A stretch of DNA of 64,000 bases from positions 2,202,501 through 2,266,500 of the forward strand of contig NZ_CP029773.1 in NCBI RefSeq assembly GCF_003205835.1, read 5' to 3'. Below are positions 9,689-16,716 of the stretch, in pieces; position 1 is the first letter of the stretch, and the number at the start of each line of letters is the position of its first letter. Below the pieces are notes generated by a model, which saw nothing but the letters and a program-made list of their open reading frames with translations, was not told the DNA's origin and did not search any database. This DNA comes from Stenotrophomonas maltophilia (GTDB lineage Bacteria > Pseudomonadota > Gammaproteobacteria > Xanthomonadales > Xanthomonadaceae). A program made the translations under genes and the position numbers.

Positions 9689-11098
9689 TCAGCCCACCCG
9701 GGCCAGCTGCGGTTGCCTGGCGCCAAGCCGGCGCCGTTCACGGGCCGGGGCGATGTCCAGTTGTTCTCGGTATTTTGCGACGGTTCGGCGGGCAATGTTC
9801 ACCCCCTGGCGCGACAGCAGGCCGGCGATGGCCTCGTCGGCCAGCGGCCGGCCGGCGGGTTCGGCGTCGATCAAGCGGCGGACCATGGCCTTCACGGCCT
9901 GGCCGGAGACGCTGGCACCTTCCAGGCGCACGGCGAAGAAGTGCTTCAGTTCGAAGGTGCCGCGCGGGGTCTGCAGGAATTTGCCGGTGGTGATGCGCGA
10001 GACGGTGGACTCGTGCATGCCGATTTCCTCGGCCACTTCCTTCAGGGTCAGCGGCGCCATGGCCTCTTCGCCACGCACCAGGAACGCGGCCTGGCGCTCG
10101 ACGATCACTCGCGCGGTGCGCAGCAGGGTGTCATAGCGCATCGACAGGCCGCGGCTGAACCAGCGCGCTTCCTGCAGCATTTCGCGCAGTGCCGGTGCGG
10201 CCTCGCTGGTCTCGGCCAGCGCCTGTTCGTACTGGCTGTTGATCGAGACGCGGCGGCTCGTGGCCGGGTTCAGTGCCACCTTCCACTGGTCGTCGGCGTG
10301 CCAGGCGACCACGTCAGGTACCACCACGGCATTGCGTTCCGGCAGCAGGCTGTCGCCCGGCCGCGGCTGAAGCGACAGGATCAGGCGCACGGCTTCGCGT
10401 ACGTCGTCGATCTCGGCATCGTGCTGGCGGGCGAGGGCGGGGTAGTCGTGCGCGGCCAGCGCGTCGAGCGCGCCATCGAGGATGCGGGCGGCCAGGTGGC
10501 GGGCGGGGACTACGCCGTGCAGGCTGCGCAGCTGGGCCTGCAGGCCTTCGCGCAGGTCCTGCGCGGCCATTCCAGCAGGTTCCCCGTGCAGCAGCTGCTG
10601 GCGGATGGCTTCGACGCCGTCGGCGGCGATGTCGAACTGGGCGCTGGCCAGCAGCTGCAGCTGGTCCAGCGGTGCCTGCAGGTAGCCTGCCTCATCGCAA
10701 TGGTCCAGCCAGAAGGCGGCCACGGCCAGCTCGCGGTCGTCCATGTCCAGCGCCAGACGCTGCAGTACGCGCAGCTGCGGGTCGGTCGATTCGCCGGCGG
10801 CGATGCGCGCCATGCGGTCGTCGTCGCCGTCCTGCCAGCTGGCGCCGGCCACATCCCACATGGAAGACTCCGGCAGTTCGTCGAACGCAGCGGTTTCCAG
10901 CGTGGTGGCGACGGCCTCGGTGGCTTCGGCGGTGGGTGCTTCAGCCTCTTCGATTTCCAGCAGGGGATTGGAGTCCAGCAGGCGCTGGATTTCCTGTTCC
11001 AGGTGCAGGCCATCGAGCTGCAGCAGCCGGATCGACTGCAGCAGCTGCGGGGTGAGGTGAAGTTGTTGGCCCAGCTGGGTCGAGAGTGCAGCCTTCAT
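9689..11098 (-). CDS. rpoN: RNA polymerase sigma-54 factor (RpoN)
   Basis: 469 aa. The N-terminal activator-interacting region is Gln/Leu-rich (TQLGQQLHLTPQLLQSIRLLQL), followed by an acidic linker, the core-binding domain and, near the C-terminus, the RpoN box (ARRTVAKYRE) that reads the -24 element. Its place upstream of vemR and fleQ suggests this is the flagellar paralog called rpoN2 in Xanthomonas; whether a second rpoN exists cannot be seen here. The vemR ATG is 14 bases past its stop. Confidence 0.97.
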   Translation of the reverse strand: MKAALSTQLGQQLHLTPQLLQSIRLLQLDGLHLEQEIQRLLDSNPLLEIEEAEAPTAEATEAVATTLETAAFDELPESSMWDVAGASWQDGDDDRMARIAAGESTDPQLRVLQRLALDMDDRELAVAAFWLDHCDEAGYLQAPLDQLQLLASAQFDIAADGVEAIRQQLLHGEPAGMAAQDLREGLQAQLRSLHGVVPARHLAARILDGALDALAAHDYPALARQHDAEIDDVREAVRLILSLQPRPGDSLLPERNAVVVPDVVAWHADDQWKVALNPATSRRVSINSQYEQALAETSEAAPALREMLQEARWFSRGLSMRYDTLLRTARVIVERQAAFLVRGEEAMAPLTLKEVAEEIGMHESTVSRITTGKFLQTPRGTFELKHFFAVRLEGASVSGQAVKAMVRRLIDAEPAGRPLADEAIAGLLSRQGVNIARRTVAKYREQLDIAPARERRRLGARQPQLARVG

Positions 11099-11209
11099 CG
11101 TAGTTCCCTGGCACCGCTCCCCGGCGCCTTGTGGAACGCATCTTGCTTTTGATCCGGCGGGGGCGGAATCGGGGGGTTCCTGAGGCCTCTCGTGGATATC
11201 CCGACAGGG

Positions 11210-11228
11210 TGTAGGGGTATTCCCTACA
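11210..11228. promoter_or_regulatory. Candidate operator upstream of rpoN
   Basis: TGTAGGG-GTATT-CCCTACA, a perfect inverted repeat with a 5-base spacer, 112 bases upstream of the rpoN ATG. The symmetry and half-site size suit a dimeric regulator such as a NarL-type response regulator. The binding protein is unknown. Confidence 0.45.
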
Positions 11229-11370
11229 TCGACGCGGAATGTTGACGATGGATTTCGCTAAGTTGTTGATTTGTGGTGGGTGGCGACCCGTGCCTGCGTC
11301 GCGCCGTGTACGGATTCCTGTCAGGGCCTGTCAGGGTGACGGGAATTCGTCGCTGATGAGGGGCGCCGCG

Positions 11371-11408
11371 GCGTCAGATCCCTTTCCATGGGAACGGGAT
11401 CTGACCGC
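11371..11408. repeat. GGGGTC-type palindrome, copy 3 (degenerate ends)
   Basis: GCGTCAGATCCCTTTCC pairs with GGAACGGGATCTGACCGC. It is the same core as the other copies, but the outer GGGG/CCCC is altered. It sits just past the stop of the neighbouring response regulator. Confidence 0.65.
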
Positions 11409-11420
11409 ATTCGCAGGCAA

Positions 11421-12059
11421 TCATTCCAGCTCGTGCTGGTGGCGAGCGGCCAGCAGCAGCAGATCGTTGGCGCGGCGACAGCCCAGCGACTCCATCATGC
11501 GTGCGCGGTGGGTTTCCACTGTCTTGACGCTGATGCCGAGGTCGGCGGCGATTTCCTTGTTGCTTTCGCCCTTGCCGATGCGGCGCAGGATCTCGCGCTG
11601 GCGCGGCGACAGTGCGGCGATGCCGGTGGGTTTCTCGCGACCGAGCATCGGTGCCAGCATCTTGGCGGAGATCTGCGGGCTCAGGAACACCTGGCCGGCG
11701 TGCGCGGCACGCAGCGCCAGTTCAAGCTCCTGCGGTGCGGCATCCTTGACCAGGAACCCGACCGCACCGCGATCGAGTGCATCGCGCACGTGTGCGGCGT
11801 CGTCGTGCATGGTCATCATCACCACCCGCGTGCCGGGGGCGCGCAGGCGGATGTCGCTGAGGGCTTCCAGGCCGGTGCGGCCGGGCAGTGACAGGTCCAT
11901 CAGGATCACGTCCGGGGCGTGCTGCAGGGCCAGCTGCAGTGCCTGCTCGGCATTGCTGGCCTCGGCGACGAGCTGCACGTCGGCAAACCCCTGCAGCAGC
12001 CGCGCCAGGCCGGCGCGGACCAGGGTGTGATCGTCGACGATGAGAACTCGCACAGGCAC
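11421..12059 (-). CDS. fsnR: NarL/LuxR-family response regulator, FsnR-like
   Basis: 212 aa. The receiver has acidic residues DD at 9-10, phospho-acceptor D55 (VILMDLSLPGRTG) and a Lys in FLVKDAAP. The C-terminal LuxR-type HTH reads LSPRQREILRRIGKGESNKEIAADLGI. S. maltophilia FsnR (Smlt2299 in strain K279a) is an orphan regulator that activates flagellar operons, and its position between pilZ/fliS and rpoN fits this gene. The identification is by family and gene order recalled from that locus, not by alignment. It starts 86 bases after the pilZ-like stop. Confidence 0.75.
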   Translation of the reverse strand: MPVRVLIVDDHTLVRAGLARLLQGFADVQLVAEASNAEQALQLALQHAPDVILMDLSLPGRTGLEALSDIRLRAPGTRVVMMTMHDDAAHVRDALDRGAVGFLVKDAAPQELELALRAAHAGQVFLSPQISAKMLAPMLGREKPTGIAALSPRQREILRRIGKGESNKEIAADLGISVKTVETHRARMMESLGCRRANDLLLLAARHQHELE

Positions 12060-12144
12060 GTTGGAGGTCCGTGAGGGGAGTCCACCTTAACTTAGCTGAA
12101 CGGGCGCGCCAAGGGTTGCCCATCCGGCGTCATGGTGGCAGGTT

Positions 12145-12723
12145 TCAGCGGGCGCGGCGTGCTTCGGCCACCTGGCGGCGATGCAGGCGGAACAGATGCC
12201 GCTCCATTACCATCTCCAGGCCATCGCCAAGACGCTGGAAACGCAGCCACAGGTAATGACCACCGCCGCCGTCCGCCGCTTCGGCGATCACTTCCACGGG
12301 CAGGTCGATATGGTCAGGCAGCCAGTCGCTGGGCTGCAGACGCACCAGGCCGGCCTGGCCGGGGCTGGCGCCGCTGCGCGGCCCCAGCTGCAGGCGGATG
12401 CCGCGGCGTGACCAGCGCACAGGGCGCAGCGTCAGTTCCTGGCCCTGTTGGCGTACCAGACGGCCGAGCAGCACCATCGCCAGATCCACCTTGGCTTCCA
12501 GCCGCTGCAACTGCAGGCTGGACTCGTTGCGGTCGTCGTGCTCGTCAACGCGACTGTCCTCGACCAGGGCCAGGCTGCGCAGCAGACCTTCGGCACTGCT
12601 GGTGCGACCGGCGGCGCTGCCTGCCTGGAACTCGGCCGGCAAGGCCAGCTCGCAGCTGAGCGTTTCGTCGAACAGCTCGCTTTCGGCGGGGTGGTGCAGC
12701 GACGTGGTCGGCAGTTGGGTCAT
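12145..12723 (-). CDS. PilZ-domain protein of the flagellar cluster, non-canonical
   Basis: 192 aa. The N-terminal and middle parts contain a long charged helix (NESSLQLQRLEAKVDLAMVL). The C-terminal half looks like a PilZ barrel, whose signature [D/N]xSxxG reads RWSRRG here. The upstream RxxxR motif is not evident. The layout resembles the xanthomonad tetrameric PilZ protein (XC6012 type), which does not bind c-di-GMP. It is translationally coupled (ATGA) to the FliT-like gene, so a role in flagellar assembly or motor control is inferred. Confidence 0.75.
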   Translation of the reverse strand: MTQLPTTSLHHPAESELFDETLSCELALPAEFQAGSAAGRTSSAEGLLRSLALVEDSRVDEHDDRNESSLQLQRLEAKVDLAMVLLGRLVRQQGQELTLRPVRWSRRGIRLQLGPRSGASPGQAGLVRLQPSDWLPDHIDLPVEVIAEAADGGGGHYLWLRFQRLGDGLEMVMERHLFRLHRRQVAEARRAR

Positions 12724-13013
12724 GCGAGTGATTCTGCCTGTAGATAGGCATGCGCCGCGCGAAGGGAGCGCTGGCCATCGTTCATCAGTGCGGCGACCGC
12801 ATCACGGCGCTGGCGCAGCAGACCAAGCAGATTCTGCTGGCGTTCGAACAGCGCGGTCAGCGGTGCGTGGTCGGCGGCGGTCAGCGGCTGGCTGAGCAGG
12901 GCATGCAGGGTGCTGTCATGACCGTCTAGCAAGCTGTCGGCCTGGTCGAGGGACTCTTCGCCCAGGGCCTTCTCGAAGGCGTCCAGCTGGGCGTGTAGTT
13001 CGTGCAGGCTCAT
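12720..13013 (-). CDS. FliT-like flagellar chaperone (putative)
   Basis: 97 aa, all-helical and rich in Leu, Gln and Ala (LTALFERQQNLLGLLRQRRDAV). The size and helical make-up fit FliT, which chaperones the cap protein FliD. It overlaps both fliS and the pilZ-like gene by 4 bases, and fliD lies just upstream, which is the usual fliD-fliS-fliT order. Sequence similarity to enteric FliT is weak by eye, so the call rests mainly on order and size. Confidence 0.65.
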   Translation of the reverse strand: MSLHELHAQLDAFEKALGEESLDQADSLLDGHDSTLHALLSQPLTAADHAPLTALFERQQNLLGLLRQRRDAVAALMNDGQRSLRAAHAYLQAESLA

Positions 13014-13426
13014 GGCGCCACCGCGGCCGGGCGGCGCTGTTCCTGCGGAATTGCATTCCAGGCGCTGTCGATCTCGCCCAGCAACTGCAGCGACTCATCC
13101 AGCGCGGCGCGGTCGTTGTGCAGGTTGGCCTCGGTCAGGCGCTGCAGCACATAGTCATACAGCGCCGACAGATTTCCGGCGATCTCGCCGCCGGCTTCAT
13201 GGTCCAGCGAGCCGTTGAGGTGGCCGACGATCGCACAGACCTCGCCGATCGCCTTGCCCTTGCCGGCCTGGTCACCACGCTCGAGGCTGGCCAGGGCACG
13301 CCGCACGCGCTCCAGTGCACCTGCCAGCAGCATCGCCACCAGCTTGTGCGGATCGGCATCGGCGACCGCACTGGTCACTCCCACCTGGCGGTACTGCTCG
13401 GCATATTGACGGCTGGAACCGTACAT
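13010..13426 (-). CDS. fliS: Flagellin export chaperone FliS
   Basis: 138 aa from the ATG at 13426, chosen because AAGGAG precedes it and MYGSSRQYAEQYRQVGV is the normal FliS beginning. The upstream in-frame extension is Ala/Pro-rich spacer. FliS clamps the disordered C-terminus of flagellin in the cytoplasm and delivers it to the export gate. The family pattern DADPHKLVAMLLAGALERVRRA is clear. It probably has its own sigma-28 promoter in the fliD-fliS gap. Confidence 0.94.
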   Translation of the reverse strand: MYGSSRQYAEQYRQVGVTSAVADADPHKLVAMLLAGALERVRRALASLERGDQAGKGKAIGEVCAIVGHLNGSLDHEAGGEIAGNLSALYDYVLQRLTEANLHNDRAALDESLQLLGEIDSAWNAIPQEQRRPAAVAP

Positions 13427-13509
13427 TCGTGATTCTCCTTGCGCGGGGTGCCGCCGGGCGGTCGTGGGGACCGCTGCCGGCGGTGCGGCGTTGATTGCTG
13501 TTGCGTCCG

Positions 13510-13537
13510 TTATCGGTGCGTTACACGCCAAACTTGA
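13510..13537 (-). promoter_or_regulatory. Candidate sigma-28 promoter of fliS-fliT-pilZ
   Basis: Minus-strand TCAAGTTT, a 12-base spacer, then ACCGATAA, 84 bases upstream of the fliS ATG. Both boxes are close to TAAAGTTT and GCCGATAA, but the spacer is one base longer than the usual 11. Confidence 0.5.
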
Positions 13538-13554
13538 GCGTCGAACGCATTCCT

Positions 13555-14973
13555 TTAGCGGTTCAGCTGTGCCAGCTGCTGCTGCAATGCGGTGTTGCTT
13601 TGCTGCAGTTTGCCCATCAGGCTGTCCAGCGCCAGGAACTGCTTCTTGTAGCGTTCCTCGACGTTCTTCATGCGGACGTCCAGGTCCTTGCGTCGCTTGT
13701 CGATGTTGTCCAAGGTGGTGTTCAGGCCCTTGGTACGGGCGACGAAGGCGCCTTCCTTGCCCGTGGTCGTACTGACGTAACCGTCCACCATCGTGTAGAG
13801 CTTGCCGGCGCCGCCGGTATCACCGGTGATCGCCGAGCGGATCTTCTCCGGCTGGCTGGCGAGCGCCGCTGCGAATTTGGTCGCGTCCAGCACCAGGCTG
13901 CCGTCGGCATTGGGATAGCCACGGGTCTGCAGGCCGAGCTTCTTCGGATCCAATCCATCCGCGGACAGATCCTTCAGTACAGCGCCCATCATCGAACGCA
14001 GCTGACTGGATGCGCCGCGCATCTGCGCATCGCCCGTCAGCGTCGCAGCTTCCTTGGTCTTGGCGTCGTACTTGGTCTCGGTATTGATGGCGGCGATCGC
14101 ATCGTTGTACGCCTTGACGAAGTCCTGCATCACCTTGGTGGCTGCAGTGGTGTCGGTACTGATCACGACCGTGCTCTTGCCCTTGACCTTGAGGTTCAGG
14201 GTCAGGCCCGGTACGGCGTCGGTCACGGTGTTGCTGTCGCTGATCACCGTGACGCCATCGATGGTCAGCTCGGCATCGGCTGCCGCGGTGTTCTCCTGAA
14301 GGCTGCCAATCAGTGCGCTCAGCTTCGGGTCGCTGCCGCCATATTCCAGCTTGATCGCGTTGGCGGCGCCGGTTTTCTCCTGGGCGATCGACAGGTACTG
14401 GCTATCGCCCGAAGCGATCAGGGTCGCCTGCACGCCTTCCTTGCGGCCTGCGGCATCTATTTTGTTGCGCACGGTGGTCAGCGTATCTCCGGCCTCCACC
14501 TCGACCTTCATCGTCTTTGCCTTGTCGCCCACGCCAACGGTCAGCGTCAAGGTTCCGGCGCCGAAGGTGTCGGTCTTCGGCACCGAGGCGTTGGCAATCA
14601 GCTTGTGTGCCGTGGCGAGGGATTTCACCTCCACCTGGTGCGTGCCGTTGGAGGCCGCTGCCTTGGTCGTGCCTTGGTCGTACAGCGCCACCGATGCCGT
14701 CAGCACATCGTCGGTGTTGCCTGGCTGTGCTTTGCCGGTGGCGGTGACGGTGCGGGTGTCGAAGGCTGTCGTGGCCTTCAACGCGGTCAACGCGGTCTTC
14801 AGCTTGTCAAAGGCCGAGGTGACGGTGCCGATCGACGACAGCTGCATCTTGGCCTTGGACTGCTGCAGGTTCAGCGCGTTGTCGGCGGGCTTGCGGTCGG
14901 CCGCCACCAGCTGGCTGACGATGTCTGAAATGTTCAGGCCCGAGCCGATGCCACCGTATCCAAAGCTTGCCAT
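13555..14973 (-). CDS. fliD: Flagellar filament cap protein FliD
   Basis: 472 aa from the ATG at 14973 (CAGGAG 7 bases upstream; MASFGYGGIGSGLNISDIV is a typical FliD start). FliD forms the cap at the filament tip that folds incoming flagellin. The N-terminal D0 helix region (SDIVSQLVAADRKPADNAL), the central beta-rich FliD_C domain and the C-terminal coiled coil (RMKNVEERYKKQFLALDSLMGKLQQSN) are all visible. A sigma-54 promoter lies about 95 bases upstream. A longer in-frame start would add about 108 residues of non-homologous leader and is rejected. Confidence 0.96.
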   Translation of the reverse strand: MASFGYGGIGSGLNISDIVSQLVAADRKPADNALNLQQSKAKMQLSSIGTVTSAFDKLKTALTALKATTAFDTRTVTATGKAQPGNTDDVLTASVALYDQGTTKAAASNGTHQVEVKSLATAHKLIANASVPKTDTFGAGTLTLTVGVGDKAKTMKVEVEAGDTLTTVRNKIDAAGRKEGVQATLIASGDSQYLSIAQEKTGAANAIKLEYGGSDPKLSALIGSLQENTAAADAELTIDGVTVISDSNTVTDAVPGLTLNLKVKGKSTVVISTDTTAATKVMQDFVKAYNDAIAAINTETKYDAKTKEAATLTGDAQMRGASSQLRSMMGAVLKDLSADGLDPKKLGLQTRGYPNADGSLVLDATKFAAALASQPEKIRSAITGDTGGAGKLYTMVDGYVSTTTGKEGAFVARTKGLNTTLDNIDKRRKDLDVRMKNVEERYKKQFLALDSLMGKLQQSNTALQQQLAQLNR

Positions 14974-15067
14974 GTGATTCTCCTGGTATCGGGCCTGGCC
15001 GCTAGGCGCTGGCCCGTCGTCAACGAAAATAGCGGCCTGCGCCGCTGGGTCTTGAGGACTTCGTTGA

Positions 15068-15083
15068 TGCATGCGCCGTGCCA
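15068..15083 (-). promoter_or_regulatory. Sigma-54 promoter of fliD
   Basis: Minus-strand TGGCACGGCGCATGCA, with GG-N10-GC spacing intact and one mismatch in the -12 box (ATGC for TTGC). It faces fliD and leaves a leader of roughly 80 bases. Confidence 0.75.
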
Positions 15084-15101
15084 ATGCTCTGGCGCAGGTT
15101 C

Positions 15102-15117
15102 TGGCACGCAGGTTGCA
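15102..15117 (+). promoter_or_regulatory. Perfect sigma-54 site with no gene downstream
   Basis: Plus-strand TGGCACGCAGGTTGCA matches TGGCACG-N4-TTGCA at every position and keeps GG-N10-GC. It is back to back with the fliD promoter and points into the fliD-fliC gap, antisense to flagellin. No plus-strand gene follows. Confidence 0.6.
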
Positions 15118-15172
15118 GGAGGGTTGGGGCAGGGTGCGGGGAGATTCACCGCGGGCTGCCGGGAGTCTGCAA

Positions 15173-15201
15173 AAAACCCTCCCCCAATGCAGGGGAGGGC
15201 A
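15173..15201 (-). terminator. Rho-independent terminator between fliC and fliD
   Basis: On the minus strand CCCTCCCC and GGGGAGGG form an 8-bp stem with a 7-base loop, followed by TTTTTT. It would stop flagellin transcription before fliD and so keep fliD under its own sigma-54 promoter. Confidence 0.85.
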
Positions 15202-15362
15202 CAGGCTACTGACAATCGGGGGGAGACGAAGCCGCCCGGTACGTACAGTCAAAGGTACAGCGCTGAAAGAGAGGTCCGCAGGAGCGGGCGATGCCAAGCC
15301 GGTTCGGGAGTACTCCCGGGCCGGGCATGGCCCGCGCCTTCGTGCATCGTGGCTTCCCGGTT

Positions 15363-15396
15363 GCCGCTACCGTCGGGACTAACCGACGGTAGCGGC
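15363..15396 (-). terminator. Strong hairpin after third flagellin gene
   Basis: GCCGCTACCGTCGG and CCGACGGTAGCGGC form a perfect 14-bp stem around GACTAA, 17 bases past the stop. It lacks a U tract; it may be an mRNA-stabilising 3' hairpin rather than a terminator. Confidence 0.55.
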
Positions 15397-15412
15397 GCCT
15401 TCCTGCCGTGGA

Positions 15413-16630
15413 TCAGCGCAGCAGGCTGAGCACGCCCTGCGGCACCTGGTTGGCCTGGGCCAGCATGGCCGTACCGGCCTGCTGCAGGATCTGGGTGCGG
15501 GTCAGCTCGGCGGTTTCCTTGGCGAAATCGGTATCCTTGATGCGGCTACGCGAGGCCGACAGGTTTTCCGTCGAGGTCTGCAGGTTGGCGACGACCGAGG
15601 TGAAACGGTTCTGGATCGCACCGAGGTCAGCACGGGTGCTGTTGATGCCCTCCAGTGCCTTGTCCACAATCTGCAGCGCCTGTTGAGATTTTCCGTAGCT
15701 GGTGACGTCAAGGTCAATGGCATGCTTGGCATCGGTAGCAACCAGAGCTGCGTTGTCTGCGAGGGTTACGCCGGTGGCGGTGATCTGGTCGCCGACTTTC
15801 CCCTCTTTCCAGGAGCTGATGGTTACCTTGCCCGCAGAATCCACTTCGGCAGAGACTCCCAGGTCGGCCGACTTCTGATTAATGGCCTTTGCAATGGCAT
15901 TCCCTTGGGAAACCACGCTGGCAGCCTCACCTGCGGCCTGCGTTGATGCGCTACCTGCGTCGAACTTAACACCACTGAAGTTCACCGTCGTGCCATTTGC
16001 GGAGATCGAGAAGTCGGCAACGGTACCTGCAGCGAATGCAAATACCGAGGAACCGGCGGATGTTTCTGCAACGGCAGTGGTGGTCGCTGTAGTGGCCGCC
16101 GTGGAGAACAGGGTGCCGCCCAGCGAATCAGTCTTGGCGTTGGTAATCTTGTCAATTGCGATTGCTTGGCCGGCGTTTGCGCCAACCTGGAACAGCTGGC
16201 TGGAGAACGAGCCGTCCAGCAGCTTGGTGCCATTGAAATCGGACTGCTTGGCCACACGATCAATCTCGCTGACCAGCTGATTCACTTCAGACTGCAGTGC
16301 CTTGCGATCACTTGCCGAGTTGGTCGCGTTGGACGACTGTACAGCCAGCTCACGGATACGCTGCAAGTTGTTGCCGATCTCGGTCAACGAACCTTCGGCG
16401 ACCTGGGCCAGCGAAATGCCGTCGTTGGCATTGCGGATGGCGACGTCGGTACCACGGATCTGGGTGCCGAAGCGCTCGGAGATCGCCAGGCCAGCGGCAT
16501 CGTCCTTGGCGCTGTTGATGCGCGAACCGGAGGACAGGCGCTGGATGGTGGTGGCCAGCGAGCTGCCGCTGGTGCTCAGGTTGCGCTGAGCGTTCAACGA
16601 CATCGTATTGGTGTTGATGACTTGTGCCAT
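15413..16630 (-). CDS. fliC: Flagellin, third of three tandem copies
   Basis: 405 aa. Conserved D0/D1 ends (MAQVINTNTMSLNAQRNLST at the N-terminus, ending NQVPQGVLSLLR) flank a variable, Thr/Ala/Ser-rich D2/D3 centre that is exposed on the filament. The N-terminal 100 residues match the second copy almost exactly, and roughly the last 95 bases of DNA are identical between the two. No clear sigma-28 promoter lies in the 86-base gap upstream, which is partly filled by a hairpin. Expression may depend on read-through from the first copy or on an unrecognised promoter. Confidence 0.96.
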   Translation of the reverse strand: MAQVINTNTMSLNAQRNLSTSGSSLATTIQRLSSGSRINSAKDDAAGLAISERFGTQIRGTDVAIRNANDGISLAQVAEGSLTEIGNNLQRIRELAVQSSNATNSASDRKALQSEVNQLVSEIDRVAKQSDFNGTKLLDGSFSSQLFQVGANAGQAIAIDKITNAKTDSLGGTLFSTAATTATTTAVAETSAGSSVFAFAAGTVADFSISANGTTVNFSGVKFDAGSASTQAAGEAASVVSQGNAIAKAINQKSADLGVSAEVDSAGKVTISSWKEGKVGDQITATGVTLADNAALVATDAKHAIDLDVTSYGKSQQALQIVDKALEGINSTRADLGAIQNRFTSVVANLQTSTENLSASRSRIKDTDFAKETAELTRTQILQQAGTAMLAQANQVPQGVLSLLR

Positions 16631-16670
16631 GGTGCTTTTCCTTTGGCGAAGGTGAAACGTATTTCAGGAC

Positions 16671-16697
16671 CCGGGCGCCGCTTCATGCGGCGCCCGG
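16671..16697 (-). terminator. Hairpin between second and third flagellin genes
   Basis: CCGGGCGCCGC and GCGGCGCCCGG form an 11-bp GC stem with a 5-base loop, without a U tract. It could attenuate transcription or protect the 3' end of the upstream mRNA. Confidence 0.55.
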
Positions 16698-16716
16698 AGG
16701 TCGATCAGAGAGCGGA

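Larger units (their letters stand above)
11099..11420. other. rpoN upstream region
   Basis: About 320 bases without a gene. It holds a perfect 7-bp-arm palindrome (11210-11228), a tandem CTGTCAGGG repeat (11319-11337) and a GGGGTC-type palindrome (11371-11408) next to the FsnR-like gene stop. The rpoN promoter must lie here, but I could not assign a convincing sigma-70 pair. Confidence 0.5.
15118..15412. other. Gene-free gap between fliC (third) and fliD
   Basis: About 300 bases with no supported gene. It contains a minus-strand terminator (15173-15201), the strong hairpin behind the last flagellin gene (15363-15396) and the path of any transcript from the plus-strand sigma-54 site. Confidence 0.6.

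Noticed and set aside
13494..14928. Long plus-strand frames opposite fliD and the flagellin genes
   Set aside because: Composition is that of reversed codons of the real genes, and there is no ribosome site or motif.
14974..15297. N-terminal extension of FliD
   Set aside because: The extra 108 residues do not resemble FliD, cross a sigma-54 promoter and a terminator, and the internal ATG has a good ribosome site.
16631..16716. Sigma-28 promoter for the third flagellin gene
   Set aside because: No pair of boxes at 11-12 base spacing reaches even half the consensus; the gap is mostly a hairpin.
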